Positions 6,689-13,641 are shown, counted from the first letter of the stretch. The stretch is DNA of 14,118 nucleotides from EX4484-217-1 sp964496035 (GCA_964496035.1 CAZBXI010000039.1:1-14118); one strand, 5' to 3'. Numbers and translations are program-made. The notes: generated by a model not told the origin, from the letters alone.

Positions 6689-7047
6689 TTATTTCTTTCC
6701 GACATATATTCCATGCCCTCAGTATTCGAAGAAATCCTTGGGAAGAGCTAATGCTTCTTTAATAAACCTTCTGAAAGCTGGACTTCTAATGCAAAAGTAT
6801 TATGTATCTTTACCATATCTTTCAACTCAGCATTAATCAATAATTCTCTCCATTCATTAGAAGTTAAGATTTCTTTAACACCATAAGTACGAGATACGTA
6901 TCTGACCGATTCTGGTGATGTTGTTATATATGTTGCCTCGCTAAGTCCAATACGTCCCTCCGGTTTTGCTACTCGAAAACATTTGTTTATTCCTTTCTCT
7001 TTATCGTCTAAAAGCCCGTATTTTACGAGAAGATTTTGAGACCTCAT
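6689..7047 (-). pseudogene. Remnant of a class I SAM-dependent methyltransferase (frameshift, stop, no N-terminus)
   Basis: The intact part (ATG 7047 to stop 6748, 99 codons) contains DKEKGINKCFRVAKPEGRIGLSEATY, the region after motif III of class I methyltransferases (usually ECxRVLKPGGRIGLxE), and a later TSNEWRELLINAEL. The Rossmann core with the SAM-binding glycine motif is missing upstream. The usual C-terminal end appears in a different frame: from 6778 the minus strand reads AFRRFIKEALALPKDFFEY, then TGA (6721-6719), then GHGIYVGKK and a stop (6691-6689). Intact relatives end in a pattern like E-Y-F-G-Y-G-I-Y-V-G-x-K. One frameshift, one nonsense codon and the lost N-terminus mark it as decayed. 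The C-terminal assignment is from memory of the family pattern. Confidence 0.75.
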
Positions 7048-7144
7048 TTAAGTCTGAAAGGTGTAACTTTCAGCCGAAGCTTATGGTGTTTCAATTTTGA
7101 AAATAGGAAATTGTTAAGAAGATTTTATGAGAAAAGCTGCTTAA

Positions 7145-8035
7145 CTAAACTAAATTAGTAGAACTTGCTTCCAAGAGAGATATAAGCTCCAAGGTTGCGT
7201 GAATTGCTTCTTCAGTCCTAATTACTTGAACTCCCTGGTAAGGTATGGTGTTAATTACGATGTCAAATATTTTCTCAACATTTAATCTGTGCCTTGAAGC
7301 TATCTCATATAGACCTTCTTTAGGTGCACCGAATGCGATTAGTACTTTACTTTTTCTCGAAATGACCCTCTTAATTAAGTCTAAAACCTCATTTACTTTC
7401 CTTCCATACCTGGAAGTCGCTATTTTAAAATCCCATTTTCTCTTGAACAGTTCTTTAAAGCTACTACATGTAGAGATTTTGAAGCATAAATAGTACTTTA
7501 CACTGTTTTCGTCAACGATTTCACCTAAGAATGAGCTTTCATCTAATATTCTAACATAAACTATATCACCGACTTTAATGTTTCCTCTACGCTTTACTTT
7601 CACCAGCTTTTTCGCACCTACATCAACTTGCGCATATTTCTTCCCTAGCTTTTCAATAAGCCCCTCTCTAATTTCACCTTGCCTGAGCATAACTTGCTGC
7701 GGGTGATTAGGTGTTTGAAGTGGAGGCAAAATTCCAGCATATTTCAACGTTTTCTTCAAGGGTATGATCTTCTTTCTTAAATACGGTGGTGTTCTCAAAT
7801 ATTTTAGTACATCTACAATTATTTTGGTTTCATGAAGTGCTTCCGATTTGTCATTGTAAACTATTATCTCATCTACTCTGTGTATAGCAGCAGCTCTAGC
7901 AATGATCCCCACTTTTATCGTTTTAAGGTATAGTGTTTCCTCGGTTAATGTGATACTGGAAGGTATTGCTATTGCAATATAGGATGTTCTCCTAGGTGGG
8001 GGGTAAGGGTAGGGGCTTTTAGGTTTAAGAAACAA
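7145..8035 (-). CDS. Putative RNA (uridine-N3) methyltransferase of the SPOUT class (COG2106/DUF171)
   Basis: Predicted knotted SPOUT methyltransferase acting on RNA, probably 23S rRNA; related to the archaeal MTH1 protein and eukaryotic SPOUT1/CENP-32. The 296-residue product begins with a proline-rich stretch and a TSYIAIAIPSSI strand. It carries an OB-like insertion near residues 122-163 (GLIEKLGKKYAQVDVG, GDIVYVRI). It ends with the SAM-binding knot: VLIAFGAPKEGLYEIA (231-246) and INTIPYQGVQVIRTEEAIHA (271-290). The start at 8035 is TTG, supported by AGGTG five bases upstream; no ATG fits the conserved N-terminus. Archaeal members usually lie directly before uL3. Here the order is kept but 1.3 kb intervenes. 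A tiny lysine-rich gene precedes it by 56 nt and may share its transcript. Confidence 0.88.
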   Translation of the reverse strand: MFLKPKSPYPYPPPRRTSYIAIAIPSSITLTEETLYLKTIKVGIIARAAAIHRVDEIIVYNDKSEALHETKIIVDVLKYLRTPPYLRKKIIPLKKTLKYAGILPPLQTPNHPQQVMLRQGEIREGLIEKLGKKYAQVDVGAKKLVKVKRRGNIKVGDIVYVRILDESSFLGEIVDENSVKYYLCFKISTCSSFKELFKRKWDFKIATSRYGRKVNEVLDLIKRVISRKSKVLIAFGAPKEGLYEIASRHRLNVEKIFDIVINTIPYQGVQVIRTEEAIHATLELISLLEASSTNLV

Positions 8036-8091
8036 TAATTACACCTAAAACTAGATAGAAAATCTACATCAGTTTTCGTTTACATAACGCC

Positions 8092-8196
8092 TCATTTCTT
8101 TTTCTTCTTACCTTTCTTCTTTTCCTTACCCTTTTCCTGTTCCTTAGATGTTTCACCTATACCCATGAAGAGTGTTGTTCTTTGTCTTCCACCCAT
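8092..8196 (-). CDS. Tiny lysine-rich protein (34 residues), function unknown
   Basis: A short gene read from ATG at 8196: it begins MGGRQRTTLFMGIGETSKEQ and ends in an almost pure lysine/glycine tail (EKGKEKKKGKKKKK). A very good ribosome binding site, AGGTGGT, lies 5 nt before the ATG, and a TATA-like ATTTTTAA (8234-8241) lies about 40 nt upstream, so a short leader is implied. The basic tail suggests binding to RNA or the ribosome. It precedes the SPOUT RNA methyltransferase by 56 nt. The opening MGG and lysine richness recall the N-terminus of eS25, but the protein stops before any winged-helix domain, so I do not call it eS25. The gene could be real or a leader peptide; the binding site favours a translated gene. 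Confidence 0.6.
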   Translation of the reverse strand: MGGRQRTTLFMGIGETSKEQEKGKEKKKGKKKKK

Positions 8197-8233
8197 GTAT
8201 TACCACCTAACTACTTTACTGTTCTCTGTTCTC

Positions 8234-8241
8234 ATTTTTAA
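8234..8241 (-). promoter_or_regulatory. Possible TATA element for the lysine-rich gene and SPOUT methyltransferase
   Basis: ATTTTTAA on the minus strand, in the context ACTTAAAAATGAG. Transcription from about 8210 would give a 14-nt leader holding the AGGTGGT ribosome binding site. Position-based call. Confidence 0.35.
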
Positions 8242-8250
8242 GTTACGGTT

Positions 8251-8262
8251 AAGTTTAAACTT
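8251..8262 (+). promoter_or_regulatory. Palindromic TATA-like element before the C/D sRNA
   Basis: AAGTTTAAACTT is a perfect 12-bp palindrome with a TATA-like centre. A start about 26 bases downstream on the plus strand falls near 8283, a few bases before box C of the proposed sRNA. Because it is symmetric, it might also serve the minus strand. Based on position and sequence only. Confidence 0.4.
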
Positions 8263-8284
8263 TCCAGTAGCATAAACTATACTG

Positions 8285-8340
8285 AGTCGATGATGAGTTT
8301 GCCGAGTACAGAGTTGTGAAGAAAACGAGGGTCTGAGATT
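8285..8340 (+). ncRNA. Candidate C/D box sRNA guiding 2'-O-methylation of rRNA
   Basis: All four boxes occur in order at archaeal spacing. Box C is ATGATGA (8290-8296), followed by a 12-nt guide (8297-8308, GTTTGCCGAGTA), box D' CAGA (8309-8312, one change from CTGA), a 3-nt spacer, box C' GTGAAGA (8316-8322, one change), a 10-nt guide (8323-8332, AAACGAGGGT) and a perfect box D CTGA (8333-8336). The D' guide would pair over 10 bases with ACUCGGCAAA, which I recall from archaeal 23S rRNA in the region before the conserved CCGUAACUUCGG. By the N+5 rule the methylated base would be the second C of ACUC. The target of the D guide was not recognised. A TATA-like element lies at 8251-8262. It lies between two minus-strand genes, in intergenic DNA. 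Confidence 0.7.
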
Positions 8341-8341
8341 A

Positions 8342-8524
8342 CTATATGCGTAATATTTCGCTTAAATTAGCTTCTGACATAATAAACCAAGCAAATAAGG
8401 TTATCGATAAAGCAAGCATAATCATTGATAAAATTAATAGTATTATGGGCCCAATACTTCTTCTTTTTTCCTCCTTTTTCTTTTCTTTTAATTTCTTCTT
8501 TTTCTTTTTCGCTTTTCTAACCAT
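8342..8524 (-). CDS. 60-residue basic protein with one membrane helix, pilin-like N-terminal layout
   Basis: Function unknown. The first 22 residues are almost all lysine, arginine and glutamate (from MVRKAKKKKKK to KRR). There follow S-I-G-P-I-I and a hydrophobic helix (about residues 24-50, IILLILSMIMLALSITLFAWFI), then a short tail. Charged residues, a small residue and then I-G-P-I-I plus a helix resemble the class III signal peptides of archaeal pilins and archaellins, but the mature part would be under 40 residues and the charged leader is unusually long. A plain membrane-tethered basic peptide is the alternative. ATG at 8524 has GAGG upstream, and a TATA-like CTTTTAAG lies at 8558-8565. 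The opposite strand also has an open frame here, but it has no ribosome binding site and reads mostly phenylalanine from the lysine codons. Confidence 0.6.
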   Translation of the reverse strand: MVRKAKKKKKKLKEKKKEEKRRSIGPIILLILSMIMLALSITLFAWFIMSEANLSEILRI

Positions 8525-8557
8525 TATTCTTCCTCAAACCACGTTGACGTCCATTGT

Positions 8558-8576
8558 CTTAAAAGATATGTATAAC
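8558..8576. promoter_or_regulatory. Probable divergent promoter region
   Basis: On the minus strand CTTTTAAG (8565-8558) would start transcription near 8535, just before the 60-residue gene. On the plus strand TATAAC (8571-8576) would start it near 8599, just before the GGTGAA site of the 84-residue gene. The two boxes lie back to back within a 96-bp intergenic region. Confidence 0.4.
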
Positions 8577-8620
8577 TGCTAATTAATATTATTTTTGCAG
8601 TAACAAATAGGTGAAATAGC

Positions 8621-8875
8621 ATGAAAGTACTTAGACTATACTTTACCGTTTTCGATGAAGAAATGTTTAATGAAGTTAAAGAGTATTTGGAGAAAAATTT
8701 TGGAAGAAGAAACGTTATAGTCCATAAGAGTATCGTTGTCCCTGAGTTCCGATATTTAGAAATTCTTAATTTCGATAAAGACCCTGAAGCAGTTAAGAAG
8801 AGTATTGAAGAGAACTTTAAGTTAAAGATTAAAGTAGACGTTGTAGAAAAAATTATTCCAACCCATAGAAGATAA
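8621..8875 (+). CDS. 84-residue conserved-looking protein upstream of ileS, function unknown
   Basis: Family not recognised. The product alternates strands and helices: KVLRLYFTVFD, then helix EEMFNEVKEYLEKNFG, strand NVIVHKSIVVP, strand FRYLEILNFD, helix PEAVKKSIEENF, strand KLKIKVDVVEKII and a basic end. The beta-alpha-beta-beta-alpha-beta order suggests a ferredoxin-like fold, seen in many small RNA- or ligand-binding proteins, but this is inference from pattern. ATG at 8621 is preceded by GGTGAA. It is followed after 70 nt by ileS on the same strand and may be cotranscribed, although the spacer is AT-rich enough to hold a separate promoter. Confidence 0.75.
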   Translation: MKVLRLYFTVFDEEMFNEVKEYLEKNFGRRNVIVHKSIVVPEFRYLEILNFDKDPEAVKKSIEENFKLKIKVDVVEKIIPTHRR

Positions 8876-8945
8876 AAGTTAAAAGCTTAAAGGACGTTTT
8901 ATTGAGAGTGAACTTAAGTCTTATTCGATTTTAAAGGGTGTTCAA

Positions 8946-11900
8946 ATGGGCACTGTTGGCCAAGTGGAGAAGCAGTATAGGCCCTTAGAAATCGAAGAAA
9001 AGATATTGAAATTTTGGAAAGAGAGAAAAATATACGATAAGCTAAGAGAGAAGCTAAAGGGAAAATCTAAATTCTACTTCCTAGACGGCCCGCCTTATCC
9101 TTCAAGCGATGTTCCACACATAGGTACTGCTTGGAATAAAGCAATCAAAGACACCGTAATTAGATATTACAGGATGAAAGGCTTTTTCGTATGGGATCAG
9201 CCAGGATACGATACTCACGGGTTACCCATAGAGGTAGCTGTTGAGAAGAAACTCGGTTTAAAGAGTAAAAAGGAAATAGTTGAGAAAGTTGGTGTATCAA
9301 AGTTCATTGAAGAATGTAAGAAACTTGCATTAACCAATGCTTCACTAATGAGTGCTAGGTTCGAACGTTTAGGAGTAAGTATGAACTGGAAAAACCCATA
9401 CTATACTTTAAGACCAGAATACATGGAGTCAGGATGGTGGCTCATTAGAAGAGTTCATGAACAGGGGCTCTTAAAGAAGGGCGTTAAAGTTGTTTGGTGG
9501 TGTCCACGCTGTGAAACAGTATTAGCAGACTATGAGGTCCAAGAGTACAGGGATCTAGAAGACCCGTCAATATTCGTTAAGTTTCCTGTTGAAGGCTGTG
9601 AAAAAGAGTATTTACTTATATGGACTACTACTCCATGGACTCTCCCTGCAAACATGGCTGTGATGGCGCACCCAGACTTAGACTATGTTAAAGTAGAATA
9701 TAATGGTGAAAAACTAATATTGGCTAAAGCTAGGCTTAAACATGTTTTTGAGAAACTTAGAGCAGAACCCATAGTTCTTGAAGAATTTAAGGGCACGAAA
9801 CTTAGCGGTTTAAAGTACATTCCACCCTTACTCGAAGAAGTTGATGCCCAGAGAAAATATAGGAGTGATAAGACTCATAGAGTAGTTTTATCGCATTACG
9901 TTTCACCATATGAAGGTACAGGTTTAGTACATACTGCTCCAGGCCACGGTGAAGAAGATTTCAATGTAGGACTACAGTATGGCTTGCCTATTGTGAGTCC
10001 CGTAGATGAGCGCGGAGTATTTACTTCAGAGGCTGGAAAATACGCAGGGTTACATGTTAGAGAAGCGAATAAGGTAATTATAGAGGATCTTAGAAAAAAA
10101 GGCTTGCTACTCTACGAGGAAACTATTGTTCATAAATATCCTGTTTGTTGGAGATGCAAAACACCATTAGTTCTTAGAGCAACGGAACAGTGGTACATAA
10201 CTGTAACTAAGCTTAAAGATAAAATGCTTGAAGAAGCAGATAAAATAGTTTGGGTTCCAGAGTGGGCTAAGGAGAGATTTAAGAATTGGCTTAAAGAGCT
10301 AAGAGACTGGGTTATTTCAAGGCAAAGATACTGGGGAATACCCTTACCAGTATGGGAGTGTAGCAAATGTAAAAATATATTCATTCCTTCAAGTGTTGAA
10401 GAATTAAAACGCATGTCCGTAGCTAAGCTTGAACTTAAAGATCTACATAAACCATGGATAGATGAAGTTAAACTCAAATGTCCCAAATGCGGAGGCGTAA
10501 TGAAAAGAGTACCTGATGTATTAGATGTATGGTTTGATAGTGGAATAGCGTTCTATGCAAGCCTCTTCTACCCTAGAAACAAAGAGCTTTATGAAAAACT
10601 TAGCCCGGTAGACTTCATTGTTGAAGGACACGATCAAATAGCTGGATGGTTCTTCAGCCTACTTAGGTCAGGAGTATTAGGGTTTGGAAAATCACCATAC
10701 ATTAAAGTTGTTGTACACGGATACATGCTCGATGAGAAAGGAAGGGAGATGCATAAGAGCCTTGGAAACTATGTTTCAGTAGATGAAGTTGTTGAAAACT
10801 ATGGCGCAGACACTCTAAGATTCTGGGTTTTGCAAAACACCATATGGGAAGATGTTAGATTCTCATGGAAGAAACTTGACTTAGCATTTAGAGACCTTAA
10901 CATACTATGGAATATCTTTGTGTTTGCATCCACATACATGAGTCTTGATAAATATGATCCTACTAAGTGGAGCATAGAGAAAGTGAAGGAATGGCTTAAA
11001 TTCGAAGATAAATGGGTACTTTCAAGAATAAATAGGCTCATAAGGGATGTCGATGACTTAATGGGTAAATCGCTTATACACGAAGCTTTAAGAAAGATTA
11101 GGAACTTCATAGTTGAAGACCTTAGCCACTGGTACATAAGGCTTATTAGAAGAAGGGTATGGGTTGAAGCAGAAAACCCAGACAAAATAGCAGCATATAC
11201 AACACTCTACTATGTCCTCAAAAACTTACTGCTAATACTAGCCCCTTTAACGCCATTCATTACTGAAGAATTGTATCAGCAATTTATAAAGCCTGCAGAA
11301 CCAAATCTACCAGAAAGCATACACATGATGACGTGGCCTAGCTACAATGAAGAAATGATAAGAGACGATATAGAGGAGGCCATGGAGTATGCTAAGAAAG
11401 TTGTTGAAGCTGCTGCAGCAGCAAGAATGAAAGCTGGTATAAAGATTAGACAACCACTACTTGAACTAGCCATAGTAACAGATGATGCTAAAATGTTCAA
11501 ATATATAAGCAGCATATCCGATGTATTAGCATCGCAGGTTAATGTTAAGGAAGTTAGGGTAGAGCCATTAGAAGCAATCAGTAAGTATGTTAGGTATAAG
11601 GTTAAACCTATTTACTCTAAGCTAGGTCCAGTGTTAAGAAAGGATATGAAAAAGGCTATTGACATATTTGAAAAACAAGGAAATGAGATAGCTAGAAATA
11701 TTCTCAGTAAAGGCGTATACGAGCTCCGTATAGATGATAAATCATATAAGATAACTAAAGATGATGTCGAAATAGAAGAGGAAAGTATTGAAAACTATGT
11801 ATTGAAGAATTTTGAGTATGGGAAAGTATTCCTAAATGTTAAAATAGATGAAAAAGTTGCTGCAGAAGGACTTGCTAGAGATATTGTTAGGAGAATACAG

Positions 11901-12131
11901 TTCATGAGGAAAGAACTTGACCTACCTGTAGACGCTTTCATAAACGTTATAGTTAAGGTGCCCGATGAAGCAAGTGCTAGAATGCTTAGTGAATGGAGAA
12001 ACTACGTAATGGAGGAAGTTAGAGCTAAAAGTTTAGTGATAACACCTAAAGAACCTACAAAATACGAAGGCTATGTTAAGGAATGGGAGATAGGTGAGGA
12101 AAAGTACGTTATAGCCATTAAGCCTGTTTAA
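8946..12131 (+). CDS. ileS: Isoleucyl-tRNA synthetase (class I, with editing domain)
   Basis: Charges tRNA-Ile with isoleucine in the cytoplasm. The 1061-residue product has the class I active site: FLDGPPYPSSDVPHIGTAWN with H58-I-G-T61 in place of HIGH, usual for archaeal IleRS. The CP1 editing domain that removes mischarged valine spans roughly 195-400, with WTTTPWTLPANMAV (226-239) and GTGLVHTAPGHGEEDF (324-339, D338 as the editing aspartate). Zinc-type cysteine pairs occur at C186/C189, C401/C404, C472/C475 and C512/C515. The KMSKS position reads E601-M-H-K604-S, keeping the second lysine. An anticodon-binding helical domain and a C-terminal part follow. ATG at 8946 has GGGTG upstream. 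Its stop lies 4 bp from the convergent PCNA stop. Confidence 0.97.
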   Translation: MGTVGQVEKQYRPLEIEEKILKFWKERKIYDKLREKLKGKSKFYFLDGPPYPSSDVPHIGTAWNKAIKDTVIRYYRMKGFFVWDQPGYDTHGLPIEVAVEKKLGLKSKKEIVEKVGVSKFIEECKKLALTNASLMSARFERLGVSMNWKNPYYTLRPEYMESGWWLIRRVHEQGLLKKGVKVVWWCPRCETVLADYEVQEYRDLEDPSIFVKFPVEGCEKEYLLIWTTTPWTLPANMAVMAHPDLDYVKVEYNGEKLILAKARLKHVFEKLRAEPIVLEEFKGTKLSGLKYIPPLLEEVDAQRKYRSDKTHRVVLSHYVSPYEGTGLVHTAPGHGEEDFNVGLQYGLPIVSPVDERGVFTSEAGKYAGLHVREANKVIIEDLRKKGLLLYEETIVHKYPVCWRCKTPLVLRATEQWYITVTKLKDKMLEEADKIVWVPEWAKERFKNWLKELRDWVISRQRYWGIPLPVWECSKCKNIFIPSSVEELKRMSVAKLELKDLHKPWIDEVKLKCPKCGGVMKRVPDVLDVWFDSGIAFYASLFYPRNKELYEKLSPVDFIVEGHDQIAGWFFSLLRSGVLGFGKSPYIKVVVHGYMLDEKGREMHKSLGNYVSVDEVVENYGADTLRFWVLQNTIWEDVRFSWKKLDLAFRDLNILWNIFVFASTYMSLDKYDPTKWSIEKVKEWLKFEDKWVLSRINRLIRDVDDLMGKSLIHEALRKIRNFIVEDLSHWYIRLIRRRVWVEAENPDKIAAYTTLYYVLKNLLLILAPLTPFITEELYQQFIKPAEPNLPESIHMMTWPSYNEEMIRDDIEEAMEYAKKVVEAAAAARMKAGIKIRQPLLELAIVTDDAKMFKYISSISDVLASQVNVKEVRVEPLEAISKYVRYKVKPIYSKLGPVLRKDMKKAIDIFEKQGNEIARNILSKGVYELRIDDKSYKITKDDVEIEEESIENYVLKNFEYGKVFLNVKIDEKVAAEGLARDIVRRIQFMRKELDLPVDAFINVIVKVPDEASARMLSEWRNYVMEEVRAKSLVITPKEPTKYEGYVKEWEIGEEKYVIAIKPV

Positions 12132-12135
12132 TTTT

Positions 12136-12879
12136 CTACTCAACCTTTGGCGCTAAAAAGTAAACAACCTTACCTTCACCTAAAATTGTGAACGCTAATT
12201 TCAAAGGCATCTTAGTTGAGAAACTCACTTCAACAGTATCGGCTACTTTAGTTAAAGCGACAACATTCTTTATATGCTCTATGGCATAAGTGGACCTTGA
12301 CGGCTCTTTAACCTCTAAAGAAATTAATGCACCAGTTTCTCTAGATATCCTTGTTTCAGCTTCCGCTTTCTCCCCCTTACCCTTAATTATTAGTTCATCT
12401 TCAGTTTCTGCTAGAAACTCGACGATATCTCCTACAGTTTCTGCATCCTTAATAGCATGTTTTAGTGGATCCGAGAGGATTATAGCGTTAACGTTTAGTT
12501 CTAACCGGGGTTCAGGAAGTTCCTCCTCTGTGGTTTCAATGTTTAATATCTTATATAATTTAGAATATGCTCCTATTATGGAGAATTTGGCGAGGCCCTC
12601 TTCGAGAGAGATTTCCAGCTTATCTCCTTTCTTACTTCTTTTAAGAAGTTTAAGTAGGACCGCTGTGTTAAAACCTATTTTAACTTCTTCACTAACATCG
12701 TATTCTTCGAAAAGTGTTGAAGGAAACTCCATAATGAACATTGAAACTTTAGCTGGATCTAAAGCTTTCAAAACTACCTTTTCAGGTGTAAACCTTAAAG
12801 ATGCTTCATCAACAACCTTAGATAAGGCCTCTACAACACTTGCAAAAGCTTTAGCTTCAGGAAGTACGACCTTCAACAC
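12136..12879 (-). CDS. pcn: DNA polymerase sliding clamp (PCNA)
   Basis: Ring-forming clamp that holds DNA polymerases, ligase and nucleases on DNA. The 247-residue product has typical family length and pattern: KVVLPEAKAFASVVEALSKVVDEASL, LKALDPAKVSMFIMEFP, FNTAVLLKLLKRSKKGDKLEI in the first domain, the interdomain segment near LPEPRLELNVNA, and LALKLAFTILGEGKVVYFLAPK-like end (PLKLAFTILGEGKVVYFLAP). The start is GTG at 12879 (MLKVVLPEAK), with a GGGGGT site upstream; no ATG fits. Crenarchaea often have two or three PCNA genes forming heterotrimers; whether others exist cannot be seen here. It lies 36 nt after the nuclease-like gene and may be cotranscribed with it. Confidence 0.95.
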   Translation of the reverse strand: MLKVVLPEAKAFASVVEALSKVVDEASLRFTPEKVVLKALDPAKVSMFIMEFPSTLFEEYDVSEEVKIGFNTAVLLKLLKRSKKGDKLEISLEEGLAKFSIIGAYSKLYKILNIETTEEELPEPRLELNVNAIILSDPLKHAIKDAETVGDIVEFLAETEDELIIKGKGEKAEAETRISRETGALISLEVKEPSRSTYAIEHIKNVVALTKVADTVEVSFSTKMPLKLAFTILGEGKVVYFLAPKVE

Positions 12880-12915
12880 TTAAACCCCCTTTGTAGATTT
12901 AAGTCAAATGTAAAT

Positions 12916-13578
12916 TTAAACTTTGAAGGATATTAAGTTTAGTTCCTCCATATATTTTCTAGCGTTTAGTACGAAATCGTTAAACTTAGATATTGGTACT
13001 ATAGGAACATTATTTATGACATTTCTAGAATGCTCAGCTAACGTCACTATTACTGGAAGAATTCTTCCTTTTCTAAAGCCTACATCAACTACCCTTGCTC
13101 TTATAGCGTAACTAAGTAGTTCTACTCTTGAAATATGTCTTTCAACGTGGTTTCTCAATATGCCGAAGTGTGTTCTTTTCCAGTGTTTACAGTCTATAGC
13201 TAACGCCAAAGATTCTTTGAAACCGAAAACGTCTATTTCAAAACGTCCTTCACTAAACCCTCCTCTTAAACCTCTAAACACTATGAAACCATGTGCTTCA
13301 AGCATTTTACTAGCATACCTTTCGAAATCTCTCCAATTAAGCCCTCCGGCCACAGAGTCGTGGGTTAACCCGGCACGTAATCCTGCAATGGCTAATCCAA
13401 TCACATTAGACACTTCAACTCTACCATCATATATTCTGATAAGATCCTGAGTTTCCAGCGATGTTAATAACTTCTCCAAGACCTCTGGAGTAACTCTTAA
13501 TATTTTCTTAAGTGTTTCTGTGTCGATGTATCTTACGTAAAGTAAATGCTTAATTAGGTCTGCTAATAGTGTCGTCAT
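12916..13578 (-). CDS. Winged-helix protein with PD-(D/E)xK nuclease-like domain (restriction endonuclease/Mrr-like)
   Basis: Predicted DNA-acting protein. The first 60 or so residues look like a winged-helix domain (LIKHLLYVRYIDTETLKKIL, TPEVLEKLLTSLETQDLIRI, YDGRVEVS). The middle holds a nuclease fold: NWRDFERYASKMLEAHGFIV with E86, then GRFEIDVFGF with D116, and LAIDCKHWKR with D129-C-K131. Together E...D...D-x-K match the Mrr/HJR type catalytic set. The rest (VERHISRVELLSYAIRAR, ILPVIVTLAEHS) continues the fold. The 220-residue length suits an archaeal housekeeping family and not a restriction system, and no methylase gene is present. It precedes PCNA by 36 nt on the same strand, suggesting a role in DNA repair or replication. 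ATG at 13578 lies soon after an AT-rich promoter-like stretch, and no clear ribosome binding site is seen, so the message may be nearly leaderless. Confidence 0.82.
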   Translation of the reverse strand: MTTLLADLIKHLLYVRYIDTETLKKILRVTPEVLEKLLTSLETQDLIRIYDGRVEVSNVIGLAIAGLRAGLTHDSVAGGLNWRDFERYASKMLEAHGFIVFRGLRGGFSEGRFEIDVFGFKESLALAIDCKHWKRTHFGILRNHVERHISRVELLSYAIRARVVDVGFRKGRILPVIVTLAEHSRNVINNVPIVPISKFNDFVLNARKYMEELNLISFKV

Positions 13579-13607
13579 TAGTAAACACTACTCTATTTTT
13601 CGCTGCT

Positions 13608-13622
13608 AAATAATTTATTTTT
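13608..13622 (-). promoter_or_regulatory. Probable TATA region for the nuclease-PCNA pair
   Basis: On the minus strand AAATAAATTATTTAG lies about 30-44 bases before the ATG at 13578. A start near 13588 would leave a leader of about 10 nt, in line with the weak ribosome binding site. It separates this pair from adenine deaminase, whose stop is 63 nt upstream of the ATG. Confidence 0.4.
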
Positions 13623-13641
13623 TATTGAAAAATACTAGTAA

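Noticed and set aside
8092..8196. Lysine-rich peptide as ribosomal protein eS25
   Set aside because: Only the MGG start and lysine richness resemble eS25. The frame ends after 34 residues and no winged-helix part follows in any frame before the next gene.
8346..8582. 78-codon plus-strand frame opposite the 60-residue gene
   Set aside because: Its phenylalanine run mirrors the lysine codons of the minus-strand gene; it has no ribosome binding site, and the minus frame has GAGG and a promoter-like box.
10130..10486. 118-codon minus-strand frame within ileS
   Set aside because: Antisense shadow of ileS; no own start signals.
12290..12883. 197-codon open frame on the plus strand antisense to PCNA
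   Set aside because: It is the serine-rich shadow of the PCNA gene, without a ribosome binding site or family features; PCNA on the other strand is certain.
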